Below are positions 1-5,334 of a stretch of DNA of 14,486 bases, in pieces. Source of the stretch: Minisyncoccota bacterium (GTDB lineage Bacteria > Patescibacteriota > Minisyncoccia > Minisyncoccales > MHMH01); assembly GCA_028694095.1 (NCBI GenBank), contig JAQUTZ010000001.1:29848-44333 (forward strand), read 5' to 3'. Position 1 is the stretch's first letter; each line of letters begins with the position of its first letter. Under the pieces are notes generated by a model. The model had not been told where the DNA came from. It saw only the letters and a list, made by a program, of their open reading frames with translations, and made no database searches. Both the position numbers and the translations under genes were made by a program.

Positions 1-76
1 TTCTGTTTTTGGTGTCTTGTTTTCTATTGAATTTTTTCCGGACTAATTAATAACCCGCTTAATTGTCTACTTGTCC

Positions 77-104
77 ATTATATACGTTCAAGTCAGCCTG
101 TCAA
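77..104 (-). promoter_or_regulatory. Perfect-consensus sigma70-type promoter reading leftward out of the window
   Basis: On the minus strand, TTGACA (104-99) and TATAAT (82-77) are separated by 16 nt, and both hexamers match the consensus exactly. The -35 box begins 3 nt after the tRNA-Thr 3' end. Transcription would start near position 70 and run to the left. No ATG occurs on the minus strand between 70 and 1, so the product is either a leadered gene or a stable RNA outside the window. Confidence 0.75.
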
Positions 105-107
105 GTG

Positions 108-179
108 AGCCGACGGAGGGATTCGAACCCACGGCCTACGGTTTACAAAACCGTTGCTCTGCCACTGAGCTACGTCGGC
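108..179 (-). tRNA. tRNA-Thr (anticodon TGT)
   Basis: The minus strand folds into a full cloverleaf of 72 nt including the discriminator. The acceptor stem is GCCGACG/CGTCGGC, the D stem is GCTC/GAGC with loop AGTGGCA, and the anticodon stem is ACGGT/ACCGT with loop TTTGTAA. The T loop is TTCGAAT. The anticodon TGT (147-145) reads ACA, so this is threonine. The T stem GTGGG/CCCTC has a T-T mismatch at its second pair. The discriminator is T and the next bases are CAC, so CCA is not encoded and must be added by a nucleotidyltransferase. The 5' end lies 2 nt after the stop codon of the upstream membrane-protein gene, so the tRNA is probably released from an rpsB-tsf read-through transcript. Confidence 0.95.
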
Positions 180-181
180 AT

Positions 182-526
182 TTACCTTCCGTCCTTGGCT
201 TTTTTAAGCTCCTCCCAGTAATTATCCTTATGATTTTTCTTCTGGTTGGATTTTTGGCGCAGCTTTTCCAGCCAAGTTCCGGTTTTTTGCTCCGTCCTTA
301 AAGTGAAAACCCGTACCCTGGAAAGAACTTTTTGAAGATGGACTTCGTAATCGAAAACATCGGAACCGGGAAGGTTTCCAACCTGCCTCCTGAGCCTGAC
401 AGCCAAAGGTTCTCCGGCGGGAGAATCCTCGGGAAGGGTGGCTAAAACTGGAATCTTCCTAAAAACAATCAGAAGAATTCCCCCTAGCCCTACGAATAAA
501 AGGATGGTTAGAATAATTTCCGCCAT
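182..526 (-). CDS. Small single-pass membrane protein of unknown function
   Basis: This 114-residue protein has an N-terminal hydrophobic helix (about residues 4-22, followed by the basic FRK) that looks like a signal anchor. A short loop follows with acidic and proline residues (LPEDSPAGEP). The remainder is basic and helical and ends in a Lys-rich tail, with no Cys or recognisable catalytic motif. The ATG lies 3 nt after the TAG stop of tsf, and there is no separate promoter, so it is the third gene of the rpsB-tsf unit and probably translated by coupling. It ends 2 nt before tRNA-Thr. I do not recognise the family. The layout suggests a cytoplasmic basic domain tethered to the membrane, but this is inference. 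Confidence 0.75.
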   Translation of the reverse strand: MAEIILTILLFVGLGGILLIVFRKIPVLATLPEDSPAGEPLAVRLRRQVGNLPGSDVFDYEVHLQKVLSRVRVFTLRTEQKTGTWLEKLRQKSNQKKNHKDNYWEELKKAKDGR

Positions 527-529
527 TGG

Positions 530-1114
530 CTATATCTCGTAGCGAGTAAAGTTTTTAACGACTATTTTCTCTCCTATTTTAGCTATAGTTTCATTAAGGA
601 GGTCGCTGATAGTTTTGTCTTGGTCTTTAATCCAAGGCTGGGACATCAGGGAAACGCTTTCTTTGTATTTACTAAGCTTCCCTTCTATTATCTGCTCAAC
701 TATATTCTGGGGCTTTCCAGAATCGGCAACCTGCTCTTGGTAGATCTTCTTCTCTCCGTCTAAAAATTCTTCGGGAATTTGGTCCTCGCTGACGAAAATA
801 GGCTTCATTGCCGCTATCTGCATGCAAATCTCATGGGCCAAGTTTTGAAAGTCTTCGGATCTGGCTACGAAATCCGACTCGCACCTCAATTCAAGCAAAA
901 CCCCGACTTTCTTGTTGGGATGGATATAGCTTTCCACTATCCCCTGAGCGGTTTCTTTTTCAGCTCTTTTTCCGGCCAGCTCTATCCCCCTTTCCCTTAA
1001 AACCTTTTTGGCTTCGTCCAAATCTCCCTGGACCTGCTCCAAGGCTTTTTTGCATTCGGTAATGGAAACCCCTGTTTCCTCTCTGAGTTTTTTAATTTGT
1101 TCCATGTCAGCCAT
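530..1114 (-). CDS. tsf: Translation elongation factor Ts
   Basis: EF-Ts is the nucleotide exchange factor that regenerates EF-Tu-GTP in the cytoplasm. The 194-residue product has the N-terminal UBA-like helical domain (residues 1-45; LREETGVSITECKKALE) that docks on EF-Tu. The exchange-core signature SDFVARSEDFQNLAHEIC follows near residues 80-97 (usually TDFVARNEDF). It is much shorter than the roughly 280 residues of E. coli EF-Ts, because only one core subdomain with a short C-terminal part is present, as in many small-genome bacteria. It follows rpsB by 20 nt, the classical rpsB-tsf order. No Shine-Dalgarno lies close to the ATG. Instead a perfect TATAAT ends 8 nt upstream of it. It stops with TAG, readable by RF1. 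Confidence 0.96.
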   Translation of the reverse strand: MADMEQIKKLREETGVSITECKKALEQVQGDLDEAKKVLRERGIELAGKRAEKETAQGIVESYIHPNKKVGVLLELRCESDFVARSEDFQNLAHEICMQIAAMKPIFVSEDQIPEEFLDGEKKIYQEQVADSGKPQNIVEQIIEGKLSKYKESVSLMSQPWIKDQDKTISDLLNETIAKIGEKIVVKNFTRYEI

Positions 1115-1128
1115 ATATTTCTATTATA
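1112..1128 (-). promoter_or_regulatory. Candidate internal promoter placing tsf on a leaderless mRNA
   Basis: In the 20 nt between rpsB and tsf the minus strand carries a perfect TATAAT (1128-1123) followed by 8 nt and the tsf ATG at 1114. A TSS 7-8 nt after the -10 would coincide with the start codon. The -35 region with a 17 nt spacer (TGAAGA, inside the end of rpsB) matches only 3 of 6 positions. The nearest AAGG is about 16 nt from the ATG, too far for a normal ribosome binding site. By-chance occurrence in AT-rich spacer DNA is possible. Confidence 0.45.
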
Positions 1129-1134
1129 CCTTAT

Positions 1135-1836
1135 TTACTTCTTATTCTTCAGCACCACTTCTTTAACCTTCCCCAATATATACGCCACCGAAGACAAAGC
1201 GTCATCGTTGGCGGGAATAACGTAATCAGCTTGAGCGGGGTCAACATTGGTGTCAGCCAGGGCGATAATTTTAACCCCCTTGGCCTTAGCCTCTGACAGG
1301 GCCAGCTGGTCTTTTCTCATGTCGCAGACAAAAATCGCTTCGGGAGTTCCAGAGAGATTCCTTATTCCCTCGAACTTTACAGTCAGCCTTTCCAGTTCCT
1401 TGTCCAGCTTGGCTTTTTCTTTCTTGGTGTATTTTTCCAACTCGCCTTCTTTTTTCCTCCTTTCCAGCTCTTTGTAGTGCTCAATTCTTTTTGAAATGCT
1501 GGAAAAATTAGTGAAAGTCCCCCCCAGCCATCTTTCCGACACGTAAGGAAGGGTGCATTCCTCGGCGGTTTTTTTGACCAAATCTTTAATCTGGACTTTT
1601 GTGCCGACTAAAAGAAGCGTCTTTCCGTCGGAAACGATATCGCTGATAAATTTCAGGGCTTCTTCCAGCTTCTCTTTGGTTTTATCCAAATCGATAATAT
1701 GAATGCCGCTTCTGGCGCCAAAGAGATAAGGCTCCATTTTAGGATGGATATTGGAAGTCTTGTGCCCAAAATGAACCCCGGCTTGGGCCATTTCTTCTAC
1801 GTCTATTTTGAAATCTTTTTGTTTGGTTTCTGCCAT
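1135..1836 (-). CDS. rpsB: 30S ribosomal protein uS2
   Basis: This is ribosomal protein S2, which binds the head-body junction of the small subunit and helps recruit S1 where that protein exists. The 233-residue product shows the family signatures in order: MAQAGVHFGHKTSNIHPKM (about 16-34), a Rossmann-like core (TLLLVGTKVQ), YVSERWLGGTFTNF (about 98-111), a lysine- and glutamate-rich coiled-coil insert (about 120-150), GTPEAIFVCDM, and LADTNVDPAQADYVIPANDDA near the C-terminus. Length is near the bacterial norm. It is the first gene of the leftward rpsB-tsf unit. The ATG has only a weak GAG upstream, and the 5' leader would be only about a dozen nucleotides if the extended -10 promoter is real, so a long autoregulatory leader is unlikely. 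Confidence 0.98.
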   Translation of the reverse strand: MAETKQKDFKIDVEEMAQAGVHFGHKTSNIHPKMEPYLFGARSGIHIIDLDKTKEKLEEALKFISDIVSDGKTLLLVGTKVQIKDLVKKTAEECTLPYVSERWLGGTFTNFSSISKRIEHYKELERRKKEGELEKYTKKEKAKLDKELERLTVKFEGIRNLSGTPEAIFVCDMRKDQLALSEAKAKGVKIIALADTNVDPAQADYVIPANDDALSSVAYILGKVKEVVLKNKK

Positions 1837-1854
1837 AATTTTTACTCGATTAGT

Positions 1855-1863
1855 ACTATATCA
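1855..1863 (-). promoter_or_regulatory. Candidate extended -10 promoter of the rpsB operon
   Basis: On the minus strand TGATATAGT (1863-1855) matches an extended -10 (TGn plus TATAGT, 5 of 6). The -35 region is a T-run with poor match, which is tolerated when TGn is present. The predicted start near 1848 gives a leader of about 12 nt before the rpsB ATG. The site lies in the 62 nt divergent spacer shared with pyrH. Confidence 0.45.
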
Positions 1864-1898
1864 TATTCTCAAAAAAAAGAAAAGGTGGTAAGGTTAAA

Positions 1899-2585
1899 AT
1901 GATGAAAAAGACCGTAGTAATCTCCCTTGGGGGTTCTATTATAGTTCCCCAGAAAATTCAAGTGGCCTTCCTTAAACGATTTAAGGATTTTATTTTAAAA
2001 TTATTGAAAGAAAATTACAAGATTATCATAGTCGCCGGCGGAGGGGCCACTGCCAGACAATACCAATCGGCGGCAGAACAAATAACAAACATAACCGACG
2101 AAGATAAGGACTGGATAGGAATTCACGCAACCCGCATAAACGCCCACCTGCTGAGAACCATATTTAAAAGACAAGCCTATCCGGTAGTGCTCGACAGCCC
2201 CCATAAAACCATCAAGAATAAGCCGTATAAGCTTTATATAGCTTCCGGATGGGTGCCGGGATTTTCCACCGACTACGACGCCGTTCTGCTGGCTAAAAGA
2301 TTTGGGGCTAAAAAAGTCATTAACGCTTCGAATATAGATTATGTCTACGATAAAGACATAAGCGAGCACAAAGACGCCAAACCGATTAAAAAAATGACCT
2401 GGAAAGATTACCGAAAGCTTGTGGGGCCGAAATGGAAACCGGGAATGAACGCTCCCTTTGACCCGATAGCAGCCAGAGCGGCTGAAAAGTCTAAAATGAA
2501 AGTAGTTGTCGCTAACGGCACCAATATTAGAAATCTGGAAAATATAATAAAAGAAAAGAACTTCAAAGGAACAATTCTCGGCTGA
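1899..2585 (+). CDS. pyrH: UMP kinase, archaeal-type (amino acid kinase family)
   Basis: UMP kinase phosphorylates UMP to UDP with ATP, the entry to UTP/CTP synthesis. The 228-residue product is an amino acid kinase-fold protein: SLGGSI at the N-terminus (phosphate-binding), AGGGATARQY (about 47-56), the archaeal-type signature DWIGIHATRINAHLLRT (about 70-86), a DYDAVLLAK segment, NASNIDYVYDKD for the nucleotide-binding region, and PFDPIAARAAE. It lacks the SGEAL start and GMLAT motif of ordinary bacterial PyrH and aligns by eye with archaeal UMP kinases. Two adjacent ATGs exist (1899, 1902). AAAGGTGGT about 9 nt upstream and AAGG about 5 nt upstream support either. It is transcribed divergently from rpsB rather than within it and stops with TGA, followed by an intrinsic terminator. 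Confidence 0.92.
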   Translation: MMKKTVVISLGGSIIVPQKIQVAFLKRFKDFILKLLKENYKIIIVAGGGATARQYQSAAEQITNITDEDKDWIGIHATRINAHLLRTIFKRQAYPVVLDSPHKTIKNKPYKLYIASGWVPGFSTDYDAVLLAKRFGAKKVINASNIDYVYDKDISEHKDAKPIKKMTWKDYRKLVGPKWKPGMNAPFDPIAARAAEKSKMKVVVANGTNIRNLENIIKEKNFKGTILG

Positions 2586-2592
2586 TTAAAAG

Positions 2593-2619
2593 AAAGCAGG
2601 GGGCGAACCCCTGCTTTTG
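2593..2619. terminator. Bidirectional intrinsic terminator between pyrH and the TrpF-like gene
   Basis: The 10 bp stem AAAGCAGGGG (2593-2602) / CCCCTGCTTT (2608-2617) has a GCGAA loop. It is followed by TTGT on the plus strand and by CTTTTAAT on the minus strand. It lies between two convergent genes and can end both transcripts. Confidence 0.85.
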
Positions 2620-2625
2620 TTATGC

Positions 2626-3354
2626 TTAAATTATCCATTTTTCGGCTATTTCAAGAAATCTCCTGACTTTTGCCAGATCGAAAATGGCGTCGTCTTTCGA
2701 ACGGAGATGCGTTTCAGCATCAATCCAGATGGCCCCTGAACCGGCAACAGCAGATATCATTTCCAGCTGATCTTCCAGGTTATCGGGAGAAAGGCCCCCA
2801 GCGTATCCGCAGCAGACGCCCGGAACGGCTTTAGGCCAGCTGCCGGGAACTTTTCCCGCTCCGCCAGATGAATCAAACAAAGGAACAACGTCTATTTCAG
2901 AAGAGTTGCTCAGGGCGCTGAAAAAGAAGTTGTTTACCCCGTCTTGCTGCAAGATAACCTGCCTCTCCGCCCCCAGATGGTCGGACAGCACCTTCTTTAA
3001 GCCGGCCAGGCTGACCTTGTGCGATTCGGCATGGAAATTAAGTTGAAAACGGTCAAACATCTTCCAGGCCGGATCAAGGTCGCAGAAAAATTTCGATCCC
3101 CCAAGGCAGATATCCCTCACCCAGTGTCCGCAAATATGGCCGGATAAAACTAAATTAGCCCCGGAAGAACAAATGCCGTCCAAATCTTCCAGCCATTCTA
3201 TCGAAGGAAACCTGTATCCTCCCTTTCGATTTTTAGACAGCAAAATGCCGAATTCAACGAACGGAAAATCTTCTGCTATCGCCACCAGATCTCCAGGATC
3301 CACGCTTCCGTCAGCTCCCGTAACGGTCGCTCTTTCTAATATTCTCCTCGCCAT
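2626..3354 (-). CDS. TrpF-like TIM-barrel protein of unknown function
   Basis: The 242-residue product resembles phosphoribosylanthranilate isomerase (TrpF) in layout but lacks a tryptophan operon around it. Visible segments are TGADGSVDP (12-20), FPFVEFGILLSKNRKG (30-45), LSGHICGHWVRD (70-81), LFDSSGGAGKVPGSW (159-173, like the TrpF LD-GGTG-W strand), CGYAGGLSPDN (182-192, a phosphate-binding-like GGL-P-N turn) and WIDAETHLRSKD (210-221, resembling the last TrpF strand), then a helix FDLAKVRRFLE. I recall similar uncharacterised proteins with the TGAD...FVEWGIL pattern in many bacteria; the substrate is unknown. I chose ATG 3354 because AAGGAGG sits 8 nt upstream. The in-frame GTG at 3363 overlaps that Shine-Dalgarno and is unlikely. 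It ends convergently against pyrH. Confidence 0.8.
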   Translation of the reverse strand: MARRILERATVTGADGSVDPGDLVAIAEDFPFVEFGILLSKNRKGGYRFPSIEWLEDLDGICSSGANLVLSGHICGHWVRDICLGGSKFFCDLDPAWKMFDRFQLNFHAESHKVSLAGLKKVLSDHLGAERQVILQQDGVNNFFFSALSNSSEIDVVPLFDSSGGAGKVPGSWPKAVPGVCCGYAGGLSPDNLEDQLEMISAVAGSGAIWIDAETHLRSKDDAIFDLAKVRRFLEIAEKWII

Positions 3355-3391
3355 TCTTCTCACCTCCTTCTTTTAAAATTACTAACTAAAG

Positions 3392-3418
3392 GGTATAATA
3401 ATGGAGGCTGAGGGTCAA
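3392..3418 (-). promoter_or_regulatory. Candidate promoter of the TrpF-like gene
   Basis: On the minus strand TTGACC (3418-3413) and TATACC (3397-3392) are separated by 15 nt, slightly short of optimal. The start would be near 3385, giving a leader of about 30 nt that contains AAGGAGG. Confidence 0.4.
3394..3399 (+). promoter_or_regulatory. Isolated perfect -10 box upstream of rpmE
   Basis: TATAAT reads on the plus strand, with only TTTTAA at the -35 distance (3371-3376, 3 of 6). If used it would give rpmE a leader of about 50 nt. It overlaps the candidate -10 of the divergent TrpF-like gene, so the two could compete. Confidence 0.3.
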
Positions 3419-3423
3419 TACTC

Positions 3424-3458
3424 TTGATTTTTCAGCATGATTTGGTAATATAGGAGAT
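3424..3458 (+). promoter_or_regulatory. Candidate promoter directly abutting rpmE
   Basis: TTGATT (3424-3429) is 16 nt from TAATAT (3446-3451), with TGG just before it forming an extended -10. The -10 ends 7 nt before the rpmE ATG (3459), so transcription would start at or next to the start codon. AGGAG lies within those 7 nt but only 2 nt from the ATG, tighter than a normal ribosome binding site. Confidence 0.45.
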
Positions 3459-3686
3459 ATGAAAAAAGATATTCATCCAAAATACTACGATAAAGCCAAA
3501 GTTCAGTGCGCTTGCGGCAACAGCTTTACTGTTGGCTCAACCAAGGAATCAATAGAGGTGGAAATCTGCTCGCAGTGCCACCCGTTTTATACTGGCAAAG
3601 AAAAGATTCTCGACAGCATGGGCAGAGTGGAAAAATTCAGAAAGAGGCTTCAGAAAAAAGAGGAAATTCGGAAAAAGAAGAAATAA
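3459..3686 (+). CDS. rpmE: 50S ribosomal protein bL31 (zinc-binding form)
   Basis: L31 sits at the central protuberance of the large subunit and bridges to the small subunit. The 75-residue product begins MKKDIHPKYYDKAKVQCACG, almost the canonical family start, and contains the zinc ligands C17, C19, C37 and C40 (QCACG...ICSQCHPFYTGKEK). It is therefore the C+ (zinc-containing) paralogue. The C-terminus is a Lys/Glu-rich basic tail typical for contact with RNA. It is followed after 6 nt by prfA, a pairing common in bacteria including CPR. The likely promoter lies directly before the ATG. Confidence 0.98.
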   Translation: MKKDIHPKYYDKAKVQCACGNSFTVGSTKESIEVEICSQCHPFYTGKEKILDSMGRVEKFRKRLQKKEEIRKKKK

Positions 3687-3692
3687 TTCCCA

Positions 3693-4742
3693 ATGGCCGG
3701 TATTGAGGAAATAAAAAAGGAATATCAGGAAGTACTCGATCAGCTCAGCGACCCTGAGCTGATTTCCGATTGGGAAAAAATGGAAGAGCTTTCCAAGAAA
3801 AAGGCTTACCTAGAAAGGATTATCCAAAAAACCGATGAAATCACGGAAATCGAAAACAAGATTGCCGAGAATAAGGAAATAATTAAGGCCCAGGAAGACA
3901 CGGACCTGGTTTCCCTGGCCGAAGCAGAGTTAATCCAGCTTCAGGAAAAGGAAAAACAAATGAAAACCGAGCTCGACGTTTTAATTAAAGGCGAAAACGA
4001 AACAAACTCAAACCCCAAGGCAGCTATAATTGAAATAAGAGCCGGGGCCGGAGGCCAAGAATCAGCTCTCTTCGCCGCCAATCTTTTCAGGATGTATTCA
4101 AAATATGCCGCACTTAAGGGATGGAAAATCACCACGCTTGATTCCCAGCCCACCGAACTAGGAGGATTTAAACAGATAACTTTCGAGATGAAGGACGGGG
4201 ACGTCTATTCCAAAATGCAGTACGAGGGAGGCGTCCATAGGGTTCAAAGAATCCCTGAGACCGAAAAGGCGGGAAGAGTCCATACTTCAACAGCTTCAGT
4301 AGCAGTCCTCCCTAAAGCTAAAAAAACCGAAATAACCCTGAATCCGGCCGATCTCAAAATAGAAGTTTCCAAATCAGGGGGGCCGGGCGGCCAGAACGTC
4401 AATAAAAGAATGACCGCCGTCAGAATAGTCCATCTGCCCTCAGGCCTTGCCGTGTCCTCTCAAACCGAAAGAAACCTTCAGCAAAACAAAGAAAGCGCAA
4501 TGTCAATTCTAGCCGCGAAACTGAAAGAAATTAAAGAGGAAGAGGAAATGAAGAAAATGGGCGAAAAAAGAAAATCCCAAATTAAAGGCGCCATGAGATC
4601 GGACAAAATCAGAACATATAACTTTCCTCAGGACAGAGTAACCGACCATAGGATAAAAAAGAGTTTCCATAATCTAGAATCAATTATGGACGGCAATATC
4701 GACCCTATAATAGAAGCGCTGGAGGAAGCAGACAAGGAATAA
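3693..4742 (+). CDS. prfA: Peptide chain release factor 1
   Basis: RF1 recognises UAA and UAG in the ribosomal A site and triggers peptide release. The 349-residue product has the N-terminal helical domain (1-100), RAGAGGQESALFAANLF (116-132, usually AGTGGDEA), the stop-codon recognition tripeptide in RIPETEKAGRVHTS (PET at 188-190, a PxT motif diagnostic of RF1 rather than the SPF of RF2), and the catalytic GGQ in SGGPGGQNVNKRM (232-234). It ends with the RF1-typical SDKIRTYNFPQDRVTDHR segment. Length is near the family norm of about 360. It has no obvious Shine-Dalgarno and begins 6 nt after the rpmE stop, which suggests translational coupling. Because UGA also ends genes here, an RF2 should exist elsewhere. 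A bidirectional terminator follows. Confidence 0.98.
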   Translation: MAGIEEIKKEYQEVLDQLSDPELISDWEKMEELSKKKAYLERIIQKTDEITEIENKIAENKEIIKAQEDTDLVSLAEAELIQLQEKEKQMKTELDVLIKGENETNSNPKAAIIEIRAGAGGQESALFAANLFRMYSKYAALKGWKITTLDSQPTELGGFKQITFEMKDGDVYSKMQYEGGVHRVQRIPETEKAGRVHTSTASVAVLPKAKKTEITLNPADLKIEVSKSGGPGGQNVNKRMTAVRIVHLPSGLAVSSQTERNLQQNKESAMSILAAKLKEIKEEEEMKKMGEKRKSQIKGAMRSDKIRTYNFPQDRVTDHRIKKSFHNLESIMDGNIDPIIEALEEADKE

Positions 4743-4745
4743 AAC

Positions 4746-4772
4746 AAAAGCGGTGCAGAACACCGCTTTTTT
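4746..4772. terminator. Bidirectional intrinsic terminator between prfA and a hypothetical gene
   Basis: The stem AAAAGCGGTG (4746-4755) / CACCGCTTTT (4761-4770) has a CAGAA loop. It is flanked by a T-run on the plus strand and TTTTGTTTT on the minus strand. It separates convergent genes. Confidence 0.88.
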
Positions 4773-4777
4773 GGCAC

Positions 4778-5266
4778 TTAAGATCTGACGTGAACGTCTC
4801 TCCCGATAAGCCGGCCGCAAATTTTGCAATAATAGTTAACGCCTGCCGATCCCGACAGAACGCCAATATCATCGTAATTTTCGGTCCGGGGATTTCCCCT
4901 CACCCAGCCGCAGCCGCTGCTGTCTTTTCCGAAGGAATACATTTCCTCGCATAGATAGGCCGCCTCTTCGGGATTGCCAAATTTTCCTTTGACTACTGCG
5001 ATTCTGTAGCCCTCTCCCCCAAAGCCCTTGCTTCTGGGTTTTTCTTCAATAAAAGGATTGCCGCTTTCGGACTTCAAGTCTTGCAGCTTATCGGCTATCA
5101 ACCCCTGGCGTCTGGCGGAGCCTCTTATCAAATCCAGCTTTTTGGCGGACAACTCCCCCATCTTCGCATTAAGGGCGGCCATTTCAGCCTGCTCTTTCTT
5201 GCCAAGCTTCAGCGAAGGCGAATTATCGGGAGGCATAAACACCGGGAAACTTCTAAATCCCACCAT
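4778..5266 (-). CDS. Hypothetical protein with N-terminal helix and C-terminal CxxC motif
   Basis: I do not recognise this 162-residue protein. The N-terminal part (about 20-68) is a charged, probably coiled-coil helix (KKEQAEMAALNAKMGELSAK). A glycine-rich linker follows (FGGEGYR), then a strand RIAVVKGKF and GNPEEAAYLCEEMY. Cysteines are at 106, 119, 147 and 150. The last two form YYCKICGRLIGRDVH, a knuckle-like pair that could bind a metal together with C106/C119 or nearby His. There is no signal peptide or TM segment, so it is probably cytoplasmic. The start is well fixed: AAAGGAGG lies about 7 nt before ATG 5266. It has its own candidate promoter and shares a terminator with prfA, so it seems to be monocistronic. 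Confidence 0.8.
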   Translation of the reverse strand: MVGFRSFPVFMPPDNSPSLKLGKKEQAEMAALNAKMGELSAKKLDLIRGSARRQGLIADKLQDLKSESGNPFIEEKPRSKGFGGEGYRIAVVKGKFGNPEEAAYLCEEMYSFGKDSSGCGWVRGNPRTENYDDIGVLSGSAGVNYYCKICGRLIGRDVHVRS

Positions 5267-5302
5267 TTTGATTCCTCCTTTCTTTTAAAGGTTCTAAGTT
5301 AA

Positions 5303-5329
5303 TTTATAGGATGGATTGCAAAAAATCAA
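5303..5329 (-). promoter_or_regulatory. Candidate promoter of the CxxC hypothetical gene
   Basis: On the minus strand TTGATT (5329-5324) and TATAAA (5308-5303) are 15 nt apart. The start would be near 5296, leaving a leader of about 30 nt that holds AAAGGAGG. No terminator is visible between the lytic transglycosylase and this site, so read-through from the upstream operon is also possible. Confidence 0.5.
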
Positions 5330-5334
5330 GTCCT

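Noticed and set aside
118..122. The GGQ tripeptide at residues 120-122 of RF1 as a second catalytic motif
   Set aside because: It lies in the conserved AGTGGDEA segment of the family, where Gln replaces Asp; the real catalytic GGQ is at residues 232-234 in the GPGGQNVNK context. The coordinates given here are protein residues of prfA.
71..301. Plus-strand open frame across the tRNA region
   Set aside because: It runs antisense through tRNA-Thr and the membrane-protein gene and has no ribosome binding site or family resemblance.
1837..1898. A defined pyrH promoter in the rpsB-pyrH spacer
   Set aside because: Only poor plus-strand matches (TATATC or CATATT with no good -35) were visible, so I did not list one although a promoter must exist nearby.
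3355..3363. GTG start at 3363 for the TrpF-like protein
   Set aside because: The GTG lies within the Shine-Dalgarno AAGGAGGTG itself; ATG 3354 has the correct spacing of 8 nt.
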